A stretch of 64,000 nucleotides of DNA from Trissonchulus latispiculum (Eukaryota > Nematoda > Enoplea > Enoplida > Ironidae): contig JASAND010023080.1 in assembly GCA_030248195.1 (NCBI GenBank), forward strand, positions 1-64,000, written 5' to 3'. Positions 22,401 to 34,600 of the stretch are shown in pieces. Each line of letters opens with the position of its first letter. The stretch's first letter is position 1. The notes below the pieces were generated by a model. The model ran no database searches and was not told where the DNA came from. It saw only the letters and a list, made by a program, of their open reading frames with translations. The position numbers and the translations under genes are program-made.

Positions 22401-24566
22401 CAGTTTTTACACATTCCTCTGTGATAATATGAAGCAAATAGGTGGCATTCAGATCCTGTCTATGATACATTTCTCTAACTATGGCCATTAAATTCCATAG
22501 ACCCTCTGGCAATCGACCAACCAAGGCTTGCAGGACGCACTGCCATTCTGCAGCTGCCGGCGGAGCAGTCGATGACAGATAATTTACATCACTATAAAAT
22601 TATGAAAGCTACGCCAGTTCCAAAAAGTTACAAACAATCAAAATTATACCTTTTATTAAAGCGACAATGGAAAAATGTAATCTGCGGAGTGCGTACTGCG
22701 GATTTTGAGCTACCAAGAAATTTACACAAGTAATTAGTATTACATTGTGGGGAGTTTCCTAAAAGCCGATTGCGAAAAACTAAGTTTTTTCAAATCTACA
22801 CAGTATACTTTCATCAAAACATATCTAACTGGAACCGATTAGCAAAGATTTTGTATTGCCAAGGAGACACAACTAACCTAAGCACAGTTGGTGTTGGAAT
22901 ACAAAATTTAGTTAGAATTTTATGGATATTATCGTGCAAAGTCTTTCTGTCTAAACACCAGTTTGGTTCATCCTGAATAGACGCTCCAGCTGTCGGATCT
23001 AAATACAAAAATCCACGAACGAAATAGTGTACACTGAAACGGTCAGTCTATCTGGCTTTAGCTTACTCCTTCCTTACACACATCTCAGCAAGAGTAATAC
23101 ATGATCGTATGACAAGACAAGCGTCATAATTTATGCATTATCAAAGGGATACATACTCTGTCTGTGTGATAACTGCCAGCTGATCCCACAAAATGTATCC
23201 CAGTGTCCTCTAACCACCCCCCGAAAATGGATACCCAAACCCAGACCGAACGATGCCGGTATGATGAAGCTTTGAGCTTTAGAAACCACATATAACAGGC
23301 AAAGCTTTGACCATTCACTTTGATTTGCGAGGGGGCGGGGGTAGCCGTTAGCGTGCAAGAGGACGTGTTGTGCTGATAAGATGTAGAGTATGACGCTTTT
23401 CATAATCTTACATGTACATCGCGTACATCTTGAACCCCATCACCTAACTACCACAAGCAATCCCGATATCAACAGAAAAATATAAACTTTCAAATGTTAA
23501 ATTAATAACACGAATATCCGTTTCACTCAGTTTCTACCGCCCGTTGATAAATGGACTCAGTTATGGTGTTCAACTTCGCACCGAGCAAGTGAATCGCTAA
23601 TCTCATGGACGTGGGTTAAAGTTAGGCCGTTCACCAACTTAGGTCTTGTCCAGAATAACAAACCCTAAGCTGCAGCTCAGGGTTGTCTAACCAATAAGAT
23701 TCGTTTCTTTAGTCAACGTAGAATCATATTTGCCAAGGTTAGGGCGACTAATTTAACCTCGAGGTTAGCTCCGAGCCAAGTCTTAAAATCTCCCCAAATT
23801 GAGTAAGGTAAAATGAAGTAGTGGATCGAATCTCGGGAGGGTATTCAAAACTAAAGTGCGAAAATCTTTTCTAAAGTATGAAATATGTATAAAAAGTTGA
23901 ACAGTGTGACGAACTTTCCGGAAAACGAAAGCAGAAATCTATAAAGAGTAGTCCCAGTAATCGATAGGATAGGATTAAGTTGCGTAAAGACCAAGTTAGT
24001 TCGGAGTTAACCTCGGGTTAGCCAACCGATTGGTGAACGGATTAATGAGAATTATCAGGTTAACTCCGGAGTTAACTAAGAGGTTAGCTTAACACCGTGT
24101 AACCCTCGCATTGGTGCAATCCGGTGTACAACGAAAGATGAGGGAAAGAGGTCGAACAAACAATGCGCTTGAGGGGCTCCTTTTGTTTCGGATTTGTAAC
24201 CTTTCAGATAAAATTTAGTCCATAAGTCAAAACTAATAAAACTATAGAGTTCGAAATTAAACTTCATTTGAGTAATTTATTTTAGGTTCACAACAAAACT
24301 TGAATATTTCCGTGTTTTCAAATTTCTTGAAATGTCTAGTAGAGATCGAAATCTTCTTCGGACATACTGTTTATGAGCTACGTATTTTGTTGTCGCAAAA
24401 AACAAGTGTCAGTTGCAACAGAAGCCACTCTCATTTTTAGGCGTACGTTTTCCATTTTGTTTAATAAATGTATCCACCAACCTGGAGCGCCGGGCAAGCG
24501 GTTTATAGAATTTTCTGATTTCGATCCAAAAAGTTCGTCCAACAGCTTCTGTGCAGCGGGCAAGAT
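19405..24566 (-). pseudogene. ZSWIM8: Inverted partial copy of ZSWIM8 (exons 3-9)
   Basis: Seven exons on the minus strand match exons 3-9 of the plus-strand gene. In transcript order they are 24,482-24,566, 22,878-22,998, 22,396-22,591, 21,930-22,175, 20,725-21,702, 20,088-20,354 and 19,405-19,533. Every exon has the same length as its partner (85, 121, 196, 246, 978, 267, 129 nt), an open frame and intact GT/AG sites. Exons 6-7 are effectively identical to the other copy; exon 3 differs at several residues. There is no SWIM exon and nothing after exon 9, so it cannot encode a full ligase receptor. Beyond about 19.18 kb the homology ends. It is called a pseudogene because of truncation, but nothing inside it is broken. 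It may be transcribed as antisense or as hairpin RNA. Confidence 0.85.
23620..24080. repeat. Cluster of TAACC-GAGGTTA palindromic motifs (left arm)
   Basis: Many overlapping self-complementary motifs such as GGTTAACTCCGGAGTTAAC and TTAACCTCGAGGTTAGC, lying in the intron between exons 3 and 4 of the inverted copy. The right arm has the matching cluster at about 27,960-28,590 with a different motif count. Confidence 0.65.
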
Positions 24567-25350
24567 CTAATCACGTAACAATACATACATGTTGTATGCA
24601 GTCACAAAGCTTTCTATATATATACCAAAGTATTTACAGCTATTGTATCGCCATCTATTTTCGTAGCATCAAAAAAGATTTCTGGAAAAATTGCACGCCT
24701 ACCAATGATAATCTAAAGTAACTACTGCCAGAGAGCTTCCAATTTTGTGAGTCACCACTCCATTCCCACCAGACAAAATGTCGTGTTTGCCTTAAAGAGA
24801 CAGATCCGACTAACTTTTAGGATTTTTTAATAAAAGTCTTCAAAAATATTCTCAAAGTTTGCTGTATTCGAGGAGGGTTTGAAATATCTTTCCTGAAACA
24901 ACTGTTGCATTATTAATATATTATCAATATAAATTTCTTGCTTTTGAAGCTAAGCTATAAACCACCTCAGCTTCAGCGTAACTGAAGGTGTTGTAGTATA
25001 TAGGAACGTCTGTGATTTTTTTGTTAACTGTTTAACAAAAAATCACCCGTTAACAAAAAAATCAGTGGCGGATTGGATCCCAGAGAACAGCTAGCAAGCT
25101 AGCAAGTTTTCAGGAATTTGGTTAGAAAATCTTGATTTACACAAAATTAAAGATTGTACACCTGGGATGGGGCTGAGCCAGGAACTCCGAATGGTAGCTT
25201 AAAAGTATATATTTGAAAGTGAAGAATTCCAAGTGTTGCTAAAATGAGCTATAGGTTTTCACTAGGGCTTCGAAACCATCCACAGCTGCTACGTTTTTAT
25301 TTATTAACCTGGGGTTACAGTTCCTCGTGTAGTATTTCGTTACGATTTTA

Positions 25351-25629
25351 GGATTCCATTTAAGTGCCACTGTAGAAGTGACCTCATTTTCTGGAGTCCG
25401 ACTGCTTCTCACTAACACTGGTCGCAGTCAGCTTCAAGCCCCCAGCCACCAGAATGACAGAAATGCTGTCAGTGGGACAGGAACTCATGGACATTCTGTA
25501 CCTGTGGCCAGCTATAATATTGCAGTCACATTAGACAGATGTCATATAACATCATGCACTTGCAATTGTGGTACTACCGCCTCCTGGTGTTCTCATATTG
25601 TAGCCGTTTGCTTACATCGTATTAATAAA
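25351..25629 (+). other. ZSWIM8: Exon 1 in window: SWIM zinc finger
   Basis: Opens after ATTTTAG with GFHLSATV and holds the SWIM motif CTC-x8-CSH (CxCx8CxH) followed by IVAVCLHRIN, which defines the ZSWIM family. The donor is AAA|GTAAGC. The exon lies in the spacer between the two inverted arms, so it is single-copy here. Confidence 0.9.
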
Positions 25630-28600
25630 GTAAGCTTGAACGGTGCAATGAACATTTTATTGTACTAAATTTCTTGTTATTGTATTCACTTTATGTAAAT
25701 TTTTGTTAAACCATACTCCTTTTGGGCAATTTCACCTCTTGAAACTAAAAGAGTTCCAATTATCAATCTGGAAATTAATTAAATTTTAAAGGTTTAATTT
25801 TAATATTTTAGTTTCTACAAATCATAGGCCTTTTTTTCTAATGATTCCAAATGATACCTTACCGATTTTTAGGATTTTGATCACTAGACCTATGATTGAT
25901 TTTTTAGTTTCCTATATTTAGCACAATATTTGGAGATCCATACTTGGAGGTAAAATTACGCAACCAGCATTAGAGATTTTGCTGTAATTTGAATGTCGTT
26001 TAAGTATACCGTATGATCGACAGAACATGTAATAACGAACTGAATCGGAGTAGGTCGAAAATAAGAGCCAAAATGTGCTGCAGGAAGTGTACAAACAAAT
26101 CGATCCTTTTTAGCCAAAGAGTGTCTGCTTGAGAGCACCTGTCTCGGAGTCTTTGTCGCGTCTTCAGAGGGATCAGCTGCAGAAGTTTGCTCAGTATTTG
26201 ATCAATGAGTTGCCTCAGACGGTAGGTATTCGGTCAGTAAAGTGAATTTGATTATTTTGATAACAAGCTGACTTTTGTTTTCTAACATTTTGTGCACAAA
26301 GTATGTACGTATGTAGTTTTTAAGTTGCAGATAGATGTTGTATTCTTGTTTGCAGGGTTTTTTGAAAATCTAGCTTGTTTGTAAGCAACACAAAGGAAGA
26401 GAAGGAGTAACTAAGAAAAGTTGTGTCCAGAAACTCGCATTAATTTCAGACTGAAAATATTTCTGCAATTTGCAAGAGACGCTGCTAGTGCAAGCACTTT
26501 TCTTGTTGACACCGCAAGCCATGGGAGCAGCGGGGGCCTGGGGAGGAGACCGCCAGTAGCCGAAGTAATTTTTTAATAACGAGCGTTTTAAGAAATTTTT
26601 CTTGCTACTTTTTGTACAAATAATGGTTCAAGTTGCCTTGAAATTTCAGCTGCTAAAGCGAACGGTTTTTTATACGCGCATCGTCCCAAGAGGCGGCTTT
26701 TCTGAAAAATATTGAAATGTTGTTAAATGTTGTTGAAACTAAGCTTAAGGCAAATGGCCAATCGGAGAAACAATAAGCTATAGCCTTTTTTAAAATTTGG
26801 GATGCTCAGGAATTTTGCTGACACTTTTCTGTAGAAAGTTTATCTGGATATTAGTGTCCAGCTAAGAAAATTTGTGACTGAGCATACTACTAGACACTCC
26901 TTGATTTAGTGTCTACTTATGCAAGGTCTGATTATAGCTCAATGTATCTAAGTGCTCATATTCATATCCCTCCATCTCCTACCCTTCATCCTTGATATAA
27001 TCGAGGATCGCAGTGAGTGCGGAGGAGAAAAGTGAGGGACCTCCCTCACTGATGGTGGTAACTGACAACCCCAAAGCGGGATGGCTTAGCTTCAAAAGCA
27101 AAAATTTATATTCGTAATATATTAATAATGCAACAGTTGTTTCAGGTAAAGAATATTTCTAAAACTTCGAATACAGCAAACTTTGAGAATATTTTTGAAG
27201 ACCTTTATTAAAAAATCCTAAAAGTTAGACGGATCTGTGCTCTTTTTAAGGCATAAGCTTGACATTTTGTCTGGTGTGAGGAATGGAGTGGTGACATCAC
27301 AAAATTGGAAGCTTCTCTGCGTAGTTAGCTTTAGATTAGTCATTGGTAGGCGTGCAATTTTTCCAAGAAATCTTTTTGATGGTACGAAAATATGATGGCG
27401 ATACAATAGCTGTAAAATTTACTTTGGTACATAATTATAGAAAGCTTTGTGACTGTATACATACATGTATGTATTGTTACGTGATTAGATCTTGCCCACT
27501 GCACAGAAGCTGTTGGACGAACTTTTGGATCAGAAATCAGAAAATTCTATAAACCGTTTGCCCGGCGCTCCAGGTTGGTGGATACATTTATTAAACAAAA
27601 TGGAAAACGTACGCCTAAAAATGAGAGTGGCTTCTGTTGCAACTGACACTTGTTTTTTGCGACAACAAAATACGTAGCTCATAAACACGTATGTCCTAAG
27701 TAAGATTTTCGATTCTACTAGACATTTCAAGAAATTTGAAAACACGGAAATATTCAAGTTTTGTTGTGAACCTAAAATATATATTACTCAAATAATGAAG
27801 TTTAATTTCGAACTCTAATAGTTTTATTAGTTTTGACAATATATGGAGCTAAATTTTATCTGAAAGGTTACGAAATCCGAAACAAAAAAGAGCCCCTCAA
27901 GCGCATTGTGTTGTTCGACCTCTTTCCCTCATCTTTCGTTGTACACCGGATTGCACCAATGAGGGTTAGCACGGTGTTAAGCTAACCTCAAGGTTAACTC
28001 GGAGTTAACCTGATAATTCTCAGTTAATCCGTTGCACCAAATCAGGTTAAGTTAACCTCGAGGTTAACTCCGAACTAACTTGGTCTTTAGCGGCAGAAAC
28101 TTAATCCTGAGTCCTATCAGGATTAACTGAGGACTAACTCAATTTATAAGATTTCTGCTTTCGTTTTTCGGAAAAGTTCGTCACGAGCTGTTCAAACTAT
28201 TGTTTATACATATTTCATATTTTTTAGAAAAAGATTTTCGCACTTTAGTTTTGAATGTTCCTCCCGAGATTCGATCCACTACTTCAGTTTTAGCCTTGAG
28301 CTCAGATTTAAGGAGATTTAAGACTTAGCTCGGAGCTAACCTCAAGGTTAAATTAGTCGCCAGCTAACCTTGGCAAATGATGATTCGATACGTTGACTAA
28401 AGAAACGAATCTTATTGGTTAAAGATAACCCTGAGCTGCAGCTTAGGGTTTGTTATTCTTGACAAGACCTAAGTTGGTGCAACGGCCTAACTTTAACCCT
28501 AAGCTGTAGCTCAGGTGCAGAATAGCTAACACCGAGTTAGCTCGGTGTTAAGTTAACACCGAGCTAACTTAGTCCGATTTGGTGCAATCGGGCGGTAGAA

Positions 28601-31600
28601 ACTTATGTGAGAACGGATACGTTATTAATTAACATTTGAAAGTTTATATTTTTCTGTTATATCAGGATTTGCTTAGTGTAGTTAGTGATGTCAAGAGTAC
28701 GCGATGCATAAGATTATGAAAAGCGTCATACTCTACATCTTATCAGCACAACACGTCCTCTGCACGCTAACGGCTACCCCCGCCCCCTCGCAAATCAAAG
28801 TGAATGTCAAAGCTTTGCCTGTTATATGTGGTTTCTAAAGCTCAAAGCTTCAGCATACCGGCATCGTTCGGACTGGGTTCGGGTATCCATTTTCGGGGAG
28901 TGGTTAGAGGACACTAGGATACATTTTGTGGAATCAGCTAGCTAGCAGTTATCATACAGACAGAGTTTGTATCCCTTTGATAATGCATAAATTATGACGC
29001 TTGTCTTGTCATACGATCATGTATTACTCTTGCTGAGATGTGTGTAAGGAAGGAGTAAGCTAAAGCCAAATAGACTGACCGTTTCAATGTACACTATTTT
29101 GTTAGTGGATTTTTGTATTTAGATCCGACAGCTGGAGCGTCTATTCAGGATGAACCAAACTGGTGTTTAGACAGAAAGACTTTGCACGATAATATCCATA
29201 AAATTCTAACAAAATTTTGTATTCCAACACCAACTGTGCTTAGGTTAGTTGTGTCCCCTTGGCAGCACAAAATCATTGCTAATTGGTTCCAGTTAGATAT
29301 GTTTTGAAGAAAGTATACTGTGTAGATTTGAAAAAACCTAGTTTTTCGCAATCGGCTGTTAGGAAACTCCCGACAATGTAATACTAATTACCTGTGTAAA
29401 TTTCTTGGTAGCTCAAAATCCGCAGTCCGCACTCCGCAGATTACATTTTTCCATTGTCGCTTTAAGAAAGGTATATATAATTTTGATTGTTTGTAACTTT
29501 TTGGAACTGGCGTAGCTTTCATAATTTTAGTGATGTAAATTATTTGTCATCGACTGCTCCGCCGGCAGCTGCAGAATGGCAGTGCGTCCTGCAAGCCTTG
29601 GTTGGTCGATTGCCAGAGGGTCTATGGAATTTAATGGCCATAGTTAGAGAAATGTATCATAGACAGGATCTGAATGCCACCTATTTGCTTCATATTATCA
29701 CAGAGGAATGTGTAAAAACTGACCAGGTATATAACTTCTATGAATATTATTGGAAATGATTAATTGTTTCAATTTTGTAAAGATGTGTACGTAATGTTGG
29801 TTTATTGAAATGACATCTTTTAGCTATCAGTTCTAATAAACATTATTGCTGCTCACACAGAAGCATGTCCACTTTGGGATGTTTTTGTAATTAATGTATT
29901 AACATTTTCTTTTCCGTATATTTATATTTCTCTGTTTGATTTTCAGGTCATTATCTGGTGGTACGGTACGCGTTTTTCCCAGACTCAGCTGGGTCTGGGA
30001 GCTCAGCTGTGTATGTCTTCTAGCAAGAATGGTTTGGGCAATTCTCTGACTTGCCAGTACGCCTGCTCCTTCTTTTGTGACGAGATTGTTGCCTTGTGGC
30101 GGTTGGCTGCATTAAACCCGGCATTGTCACCAAAACAGCGTCATGCGCTAAGAGAACAGCTGGAAGGATATCATTTACGCGTTGTAAAGAGGGTATGGAT
30201 TTTCTCTGTTTAAATAATTTGTCCAGTTGTGTGTTACATAGCTACCTATTGTATGAATATTTTATCTTATGTATAGTCAGTGTTTTTTGGATGCAAGTCT
30301 TCTTAGCCATAAATGCATTACTCACTGTATAGTGTGGAGGTGTTCGGTGTAATTGTAAAGTCCAATTTTCTTTTCATTTCTTTTTTATTAATGCTATGAA
30401 GTTCTAGTTTTTGCTTTAGGTTGAAACAATTTTGAAAACAGAGGGTGTATCCAATGTGAAGATTGGGCGTTTGTCTGGTGATCGCTGTAGCTATGACTTT
30501 GATTCCTTTTCTGGTTTCCTGCCAGCAGTGGAAGCATGCCTGTTTTCTTGGGCTGATTTTCCAATTGACGGGGTAACCTATCGCGAGAGACGTCCGGCTT
30601 CCAGTGTGGCCGGACTGACAGACTGTTTCGTGCGCACAGAATTGGCCAACCTGGCCATTGGGCAACCCTCTCCGTGTGCCGTATCTCCACTGTCCCAGGG
30701 CTCCTCTGGCTCTTTGCCAGTTATCCGGGAAAGACGAGTTGGCCCTGTCAGTGTAGTGGGTGGAGGCAGTTTGAGACCGGGAGTCCTCTTTATTGGTGGT
30801 GGTGGAGTGGCTGCTAACGGTCGCTCCTTGTGTCGATCGAGTATGTCTGCGCTTATTGGTGATGATTCCGTCAGTGGTCCAATCGGTATCGGTCCCACCG
30901 GATCGTCTGCACTGTTGCGTCCCACGGAAGATTCTGCCATCAACAGTTCTGATGGGGATTCTGGTCCGGAGTCGGGTGGTGGATTTTCTGAGGACGGTCT
31001 GGGCCTGGATGATGATCTCTGTCATCAGGGACTGTCACTGAGGCTTCGTGCACGAACCTGTCCGGCCACGGAGATGCGATATAATCGACGTCAAGAGCAG
31101 CAGCAGCAGCAGCAAGCCTCTAATGCTGGTCAGATTGAGCAGGCTGCTGCTGAGGCAGACTTGGATCGAACAGGAGAGGATGGTATTCCGGCTGTCTCTG
31201 TTAGGGATGGGGCTGGGGTTTCTCGCAAACCGTTGGACGAAATAGAAGAGCTGTATCTGTATGATACTCGTGCCAGTAGCAACAGTGATGAAGCTGACGA
31301 CTCCTCCTCTAAGCGCCGTTCAGAGGAAAAGAAGTCTGCCCATGAGATTGTCTCCAGTTTGTTCAGTCGCTTGGAATTGAAATACACGGATGCGGAGGTA
31401 CCTGTTTACGTGCACTTGTTGTTTTCTTTATGTCGGTTATGTAGCCTGAATGAACGCAATTGTTTTTCTTGTAGTTTTAACATTATTGGATGGATGTGAA
31501 CAAGGGGGGCTAAAATTCGAAAGTCTGTAGTTTCGTTTTCCACATCTACAACTGCATCAGGTTTTCTTGAGGTTAGGAAGTAAAGCCCACCCTTTTTGAT

Positions 31601-34600
31601 TGAGTTTTACATTGATCAGAATATCAGATTTTAGAGATTTTACTGGCCGGGTCTATAGTATCTGCCGAATCGCTGCATCAGAAGAAGAAGAAGAAGAGAT
31701 TTCACTTTTTTCCGGGTTAAGGAGTACTGTAATAAATTTTATTGTCATCTCCAAAATGCATTACGTATTTTATTCCAGATAAAGTTTGCCCGAGCCGAAG
31801 CATTGCATGCCCACGGATTTGCTGGGGAGGCAAGAAAGCTGGCTGTTGAGTTGGTTGAGGATCTGCTGGAAAATCCACCAGATTTGATGGCCGAAATCCC
31901 GCCACCCATCATTCCACCGCAACCTCCCGTTCCTGTATCCAACAGTACTCCTGTCAAACAGGGCGGAAGGAAGAAAAAGCGAAGCATTGACGCCACCATT
32001 CTTTTGCATCCTGTGGCATTTCAGATCAGCGCTTTGGCTAGTAACGTAAGTTGTCTCATTGAATAGGAGCAGTATAGTACAGGGTGTGTGGAATTAGAGT
32101 TCCGGGTAACAGCAGTCATAAAAACGTATTGCCTTCTAGAGCTGCGGTTCTCGACATTTGCAATTTAACATTTGAATTGCCCTCTCAAAGTTCTGCCTAA
32201 AATTTCGCAGTGGCCCAGCTTGCTTTTGCTATTTGTTTCAGTTAACAAGTTTTTGGTGAAACTCTGACACGGTTGTGCATAGTTTGATTCTGTTTTAGAC
32301 TTTGAAGAAAGTAGCATTTTTATGCAGTGTTTTGGGAGAAACCTTGCATTACCAGCATCTGGCTTTTAAAGTTGGTTTGTTTGGTCTGCAACTCCGTCGT
32401 CAGCCTGCTTCAACCAAGTTCTTGGAAGTGAGTTTCCGACTGGTACTATTTATTAGTAGCTCTTCCTTTTCGGTATTCGTAATATTGTTTCGTATTCTCC
32501 CCCTATTCGCGAAGTTTCATCCCCGTACCACTTTCCGTTAAAAAGTTAAAAAATCGCTTAATAGTGGCAACAAGCAAGAGTTTTGTGCAAAATTTGTAGC
32601 GTTTACTGCAGAACGGCAAACGCAAATTGTTACCTACGTATCACAATAGACCTGCTGCGAGCACACAATTCTTGTATCTGTGAAGTTGCTCTAGAAAAGC
32701 AAGCAAAATGCGAGAATACAAAACAGATTAGAGCCATCCGATAGTCAGGAAAGCAAAACATTTAGCTTCTTGATTAACCCTAAATTCTTCTAACTTTGTC
32801 AGTAACGATTACATAATTTAAAATCTGTGAAATCTTCGCCAATGCAAAATGTAATGTTGAAAGCAACTTAAATTCACACTGAATCGCTTCGTAAGACAAA
32901 TGAGTTTAAATCCGGCTTTAGTCGCCAACTGGCCTTTACTTGGCTGTCTTGAACACAGGAATTGCTAACCCGGGATTATTATTAATATGATGAAATATGA
33001 AATTATTATGATGAAATTTCCGCTGGTGCGTATTCCAGAATGCCAAAAGAATGGGAAATTTTTAAGTTTTTAACTTTTAAGTCGTCTGTAGTTTATTCAA
33101 TCGTATTTACTTAGTTCATGTTGCTTCATGGATTTTGCCATTCGAAATTCTACTTTAAAAAATAATGCTACCGAGTACTTTTCGGACAGGAGTATATCTA
33201 TAAGCGGAACTCCAAAGATTTCGTCAGAAATGCAAAATCGTTAGAGCCTAACGATTCCATTCCATAAGCCATGAGTGAATAATCAGCTTTTTGAAAATCT
33301 GCTTCTTCTTCTGTTTAGTGTATGGATTGCAACATATACGTCTTGGATCTGCACGAGTTTTTTATGTAAACATAAGACACCATATTGACGTTTCTTCTAT
33401 TCGCAAAAACCTAATTTGCATATCATCAACATACAGTAGCTCCACAATGCATGTGTATTTCATAGGAAACACTGCGAATATCCTTGTATATGTGTTAAAA
33501 TCACCTCTAAACCGATTATAGTAGACCTGCTGCGTCGTGACGCAGCAGGAAAAACCAAAACTTCTCTCTTTTTGCCCAAAAATACGAGCGGGACTGGTCC
33601 CAGAATGTTAAAAAACGCGAAAACAGGTTATTTCGTAAGTTTTAGTATTTGTGCAAAGGATTATACCGTATGAGACAAAAATACTTGAAAGGAAACCAAC
33701 AGTAAAAATTTGTATGTTAAATTGATTTTGCAGTTTTTCATTTTTTATCACAATTTTATTTTTCTTGTTATTATCAGGTTCAGTTAAATCAACAGGAAAT
33801 TCATATCTTGGAATTGTTGAAAAGAATTCCACTTGGCTCCGCTGAACTGACTTTAATCCGGGAGTCTGCCTATCGTTTCTGTTCTGGTCACTACACAGAA
33901 AATCCGCAACCAATCCTACCGTTTGCGTTAGCAAATTTTGTGTTTGATGCCATGAGTGGCTACAATGGACGATTCGGTGTAACTGGTCGTAACTATGCTG
34001 ATGAGGATTTAGGCTTTCAGGCCGCTGTTGCTGCGCTAGGTTGGTTGGTACTTAAATATTAAAAAACAATGGTATGGATTGAAAGTTACAATTGTTACAT
34101 ACTTTGTTTGTAGTTTCTGAAGTTGCAAATTAATTTCAATGACCGTTTTTTCTAAAGTGCTTATTTGTCTAATAATCTAAAAGTTTGTTTCTTTTAGGTT
34201 TACGTCTATGCATACCTGAAGTTGAGCATCCCCTGCTATGCGAAGGCCTCAGGAGACAGAGAGGCGAATTGGCCCTGCAGCTTTTGGTGAAATACAAAGA
34301 TCAGCAAGACAAGCTAATATTGGTTAGTTTGATCGCGCTTCATCAGAAGCTCATCTGCAAAGATAATCTAATTGTAGTTAATAATGAAGCCAACCTATTC
34401 AGTTGTCGTGTGTGTCTATTGTTTCCGGCAGCGAAATCGGGTTACTTTGGTTGCCCATGTTGTATTGGTGAATCGTGATTACTGTTTATATACCTTATTT
34501 TGGTTTAACATTATTGTCTTGAGCCACTGTATCGTTACAGGGACAATTAATTTTTCCAGATTATGGACAGACTGCTGGATTATGATATGCATCAGATGTA

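Larger units (their letters stand above)
19180..24965. repeat. Left arm of the ZSWIM8 inverted duplication
   Basis: Pairs with 27,085-32,510 in reverse orientation. The inner edge is at an AGCTTCAAAAGCAAG-type sequence (24,950-24,965 and 27,085-27,100). The outer edge matches to about 19,180 and 32,510, with about 150 bp extra in the left arm at 19,232-19,378. Introns differ by several percent with small indels, except around exons 6-7. Confidence 0.85.
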
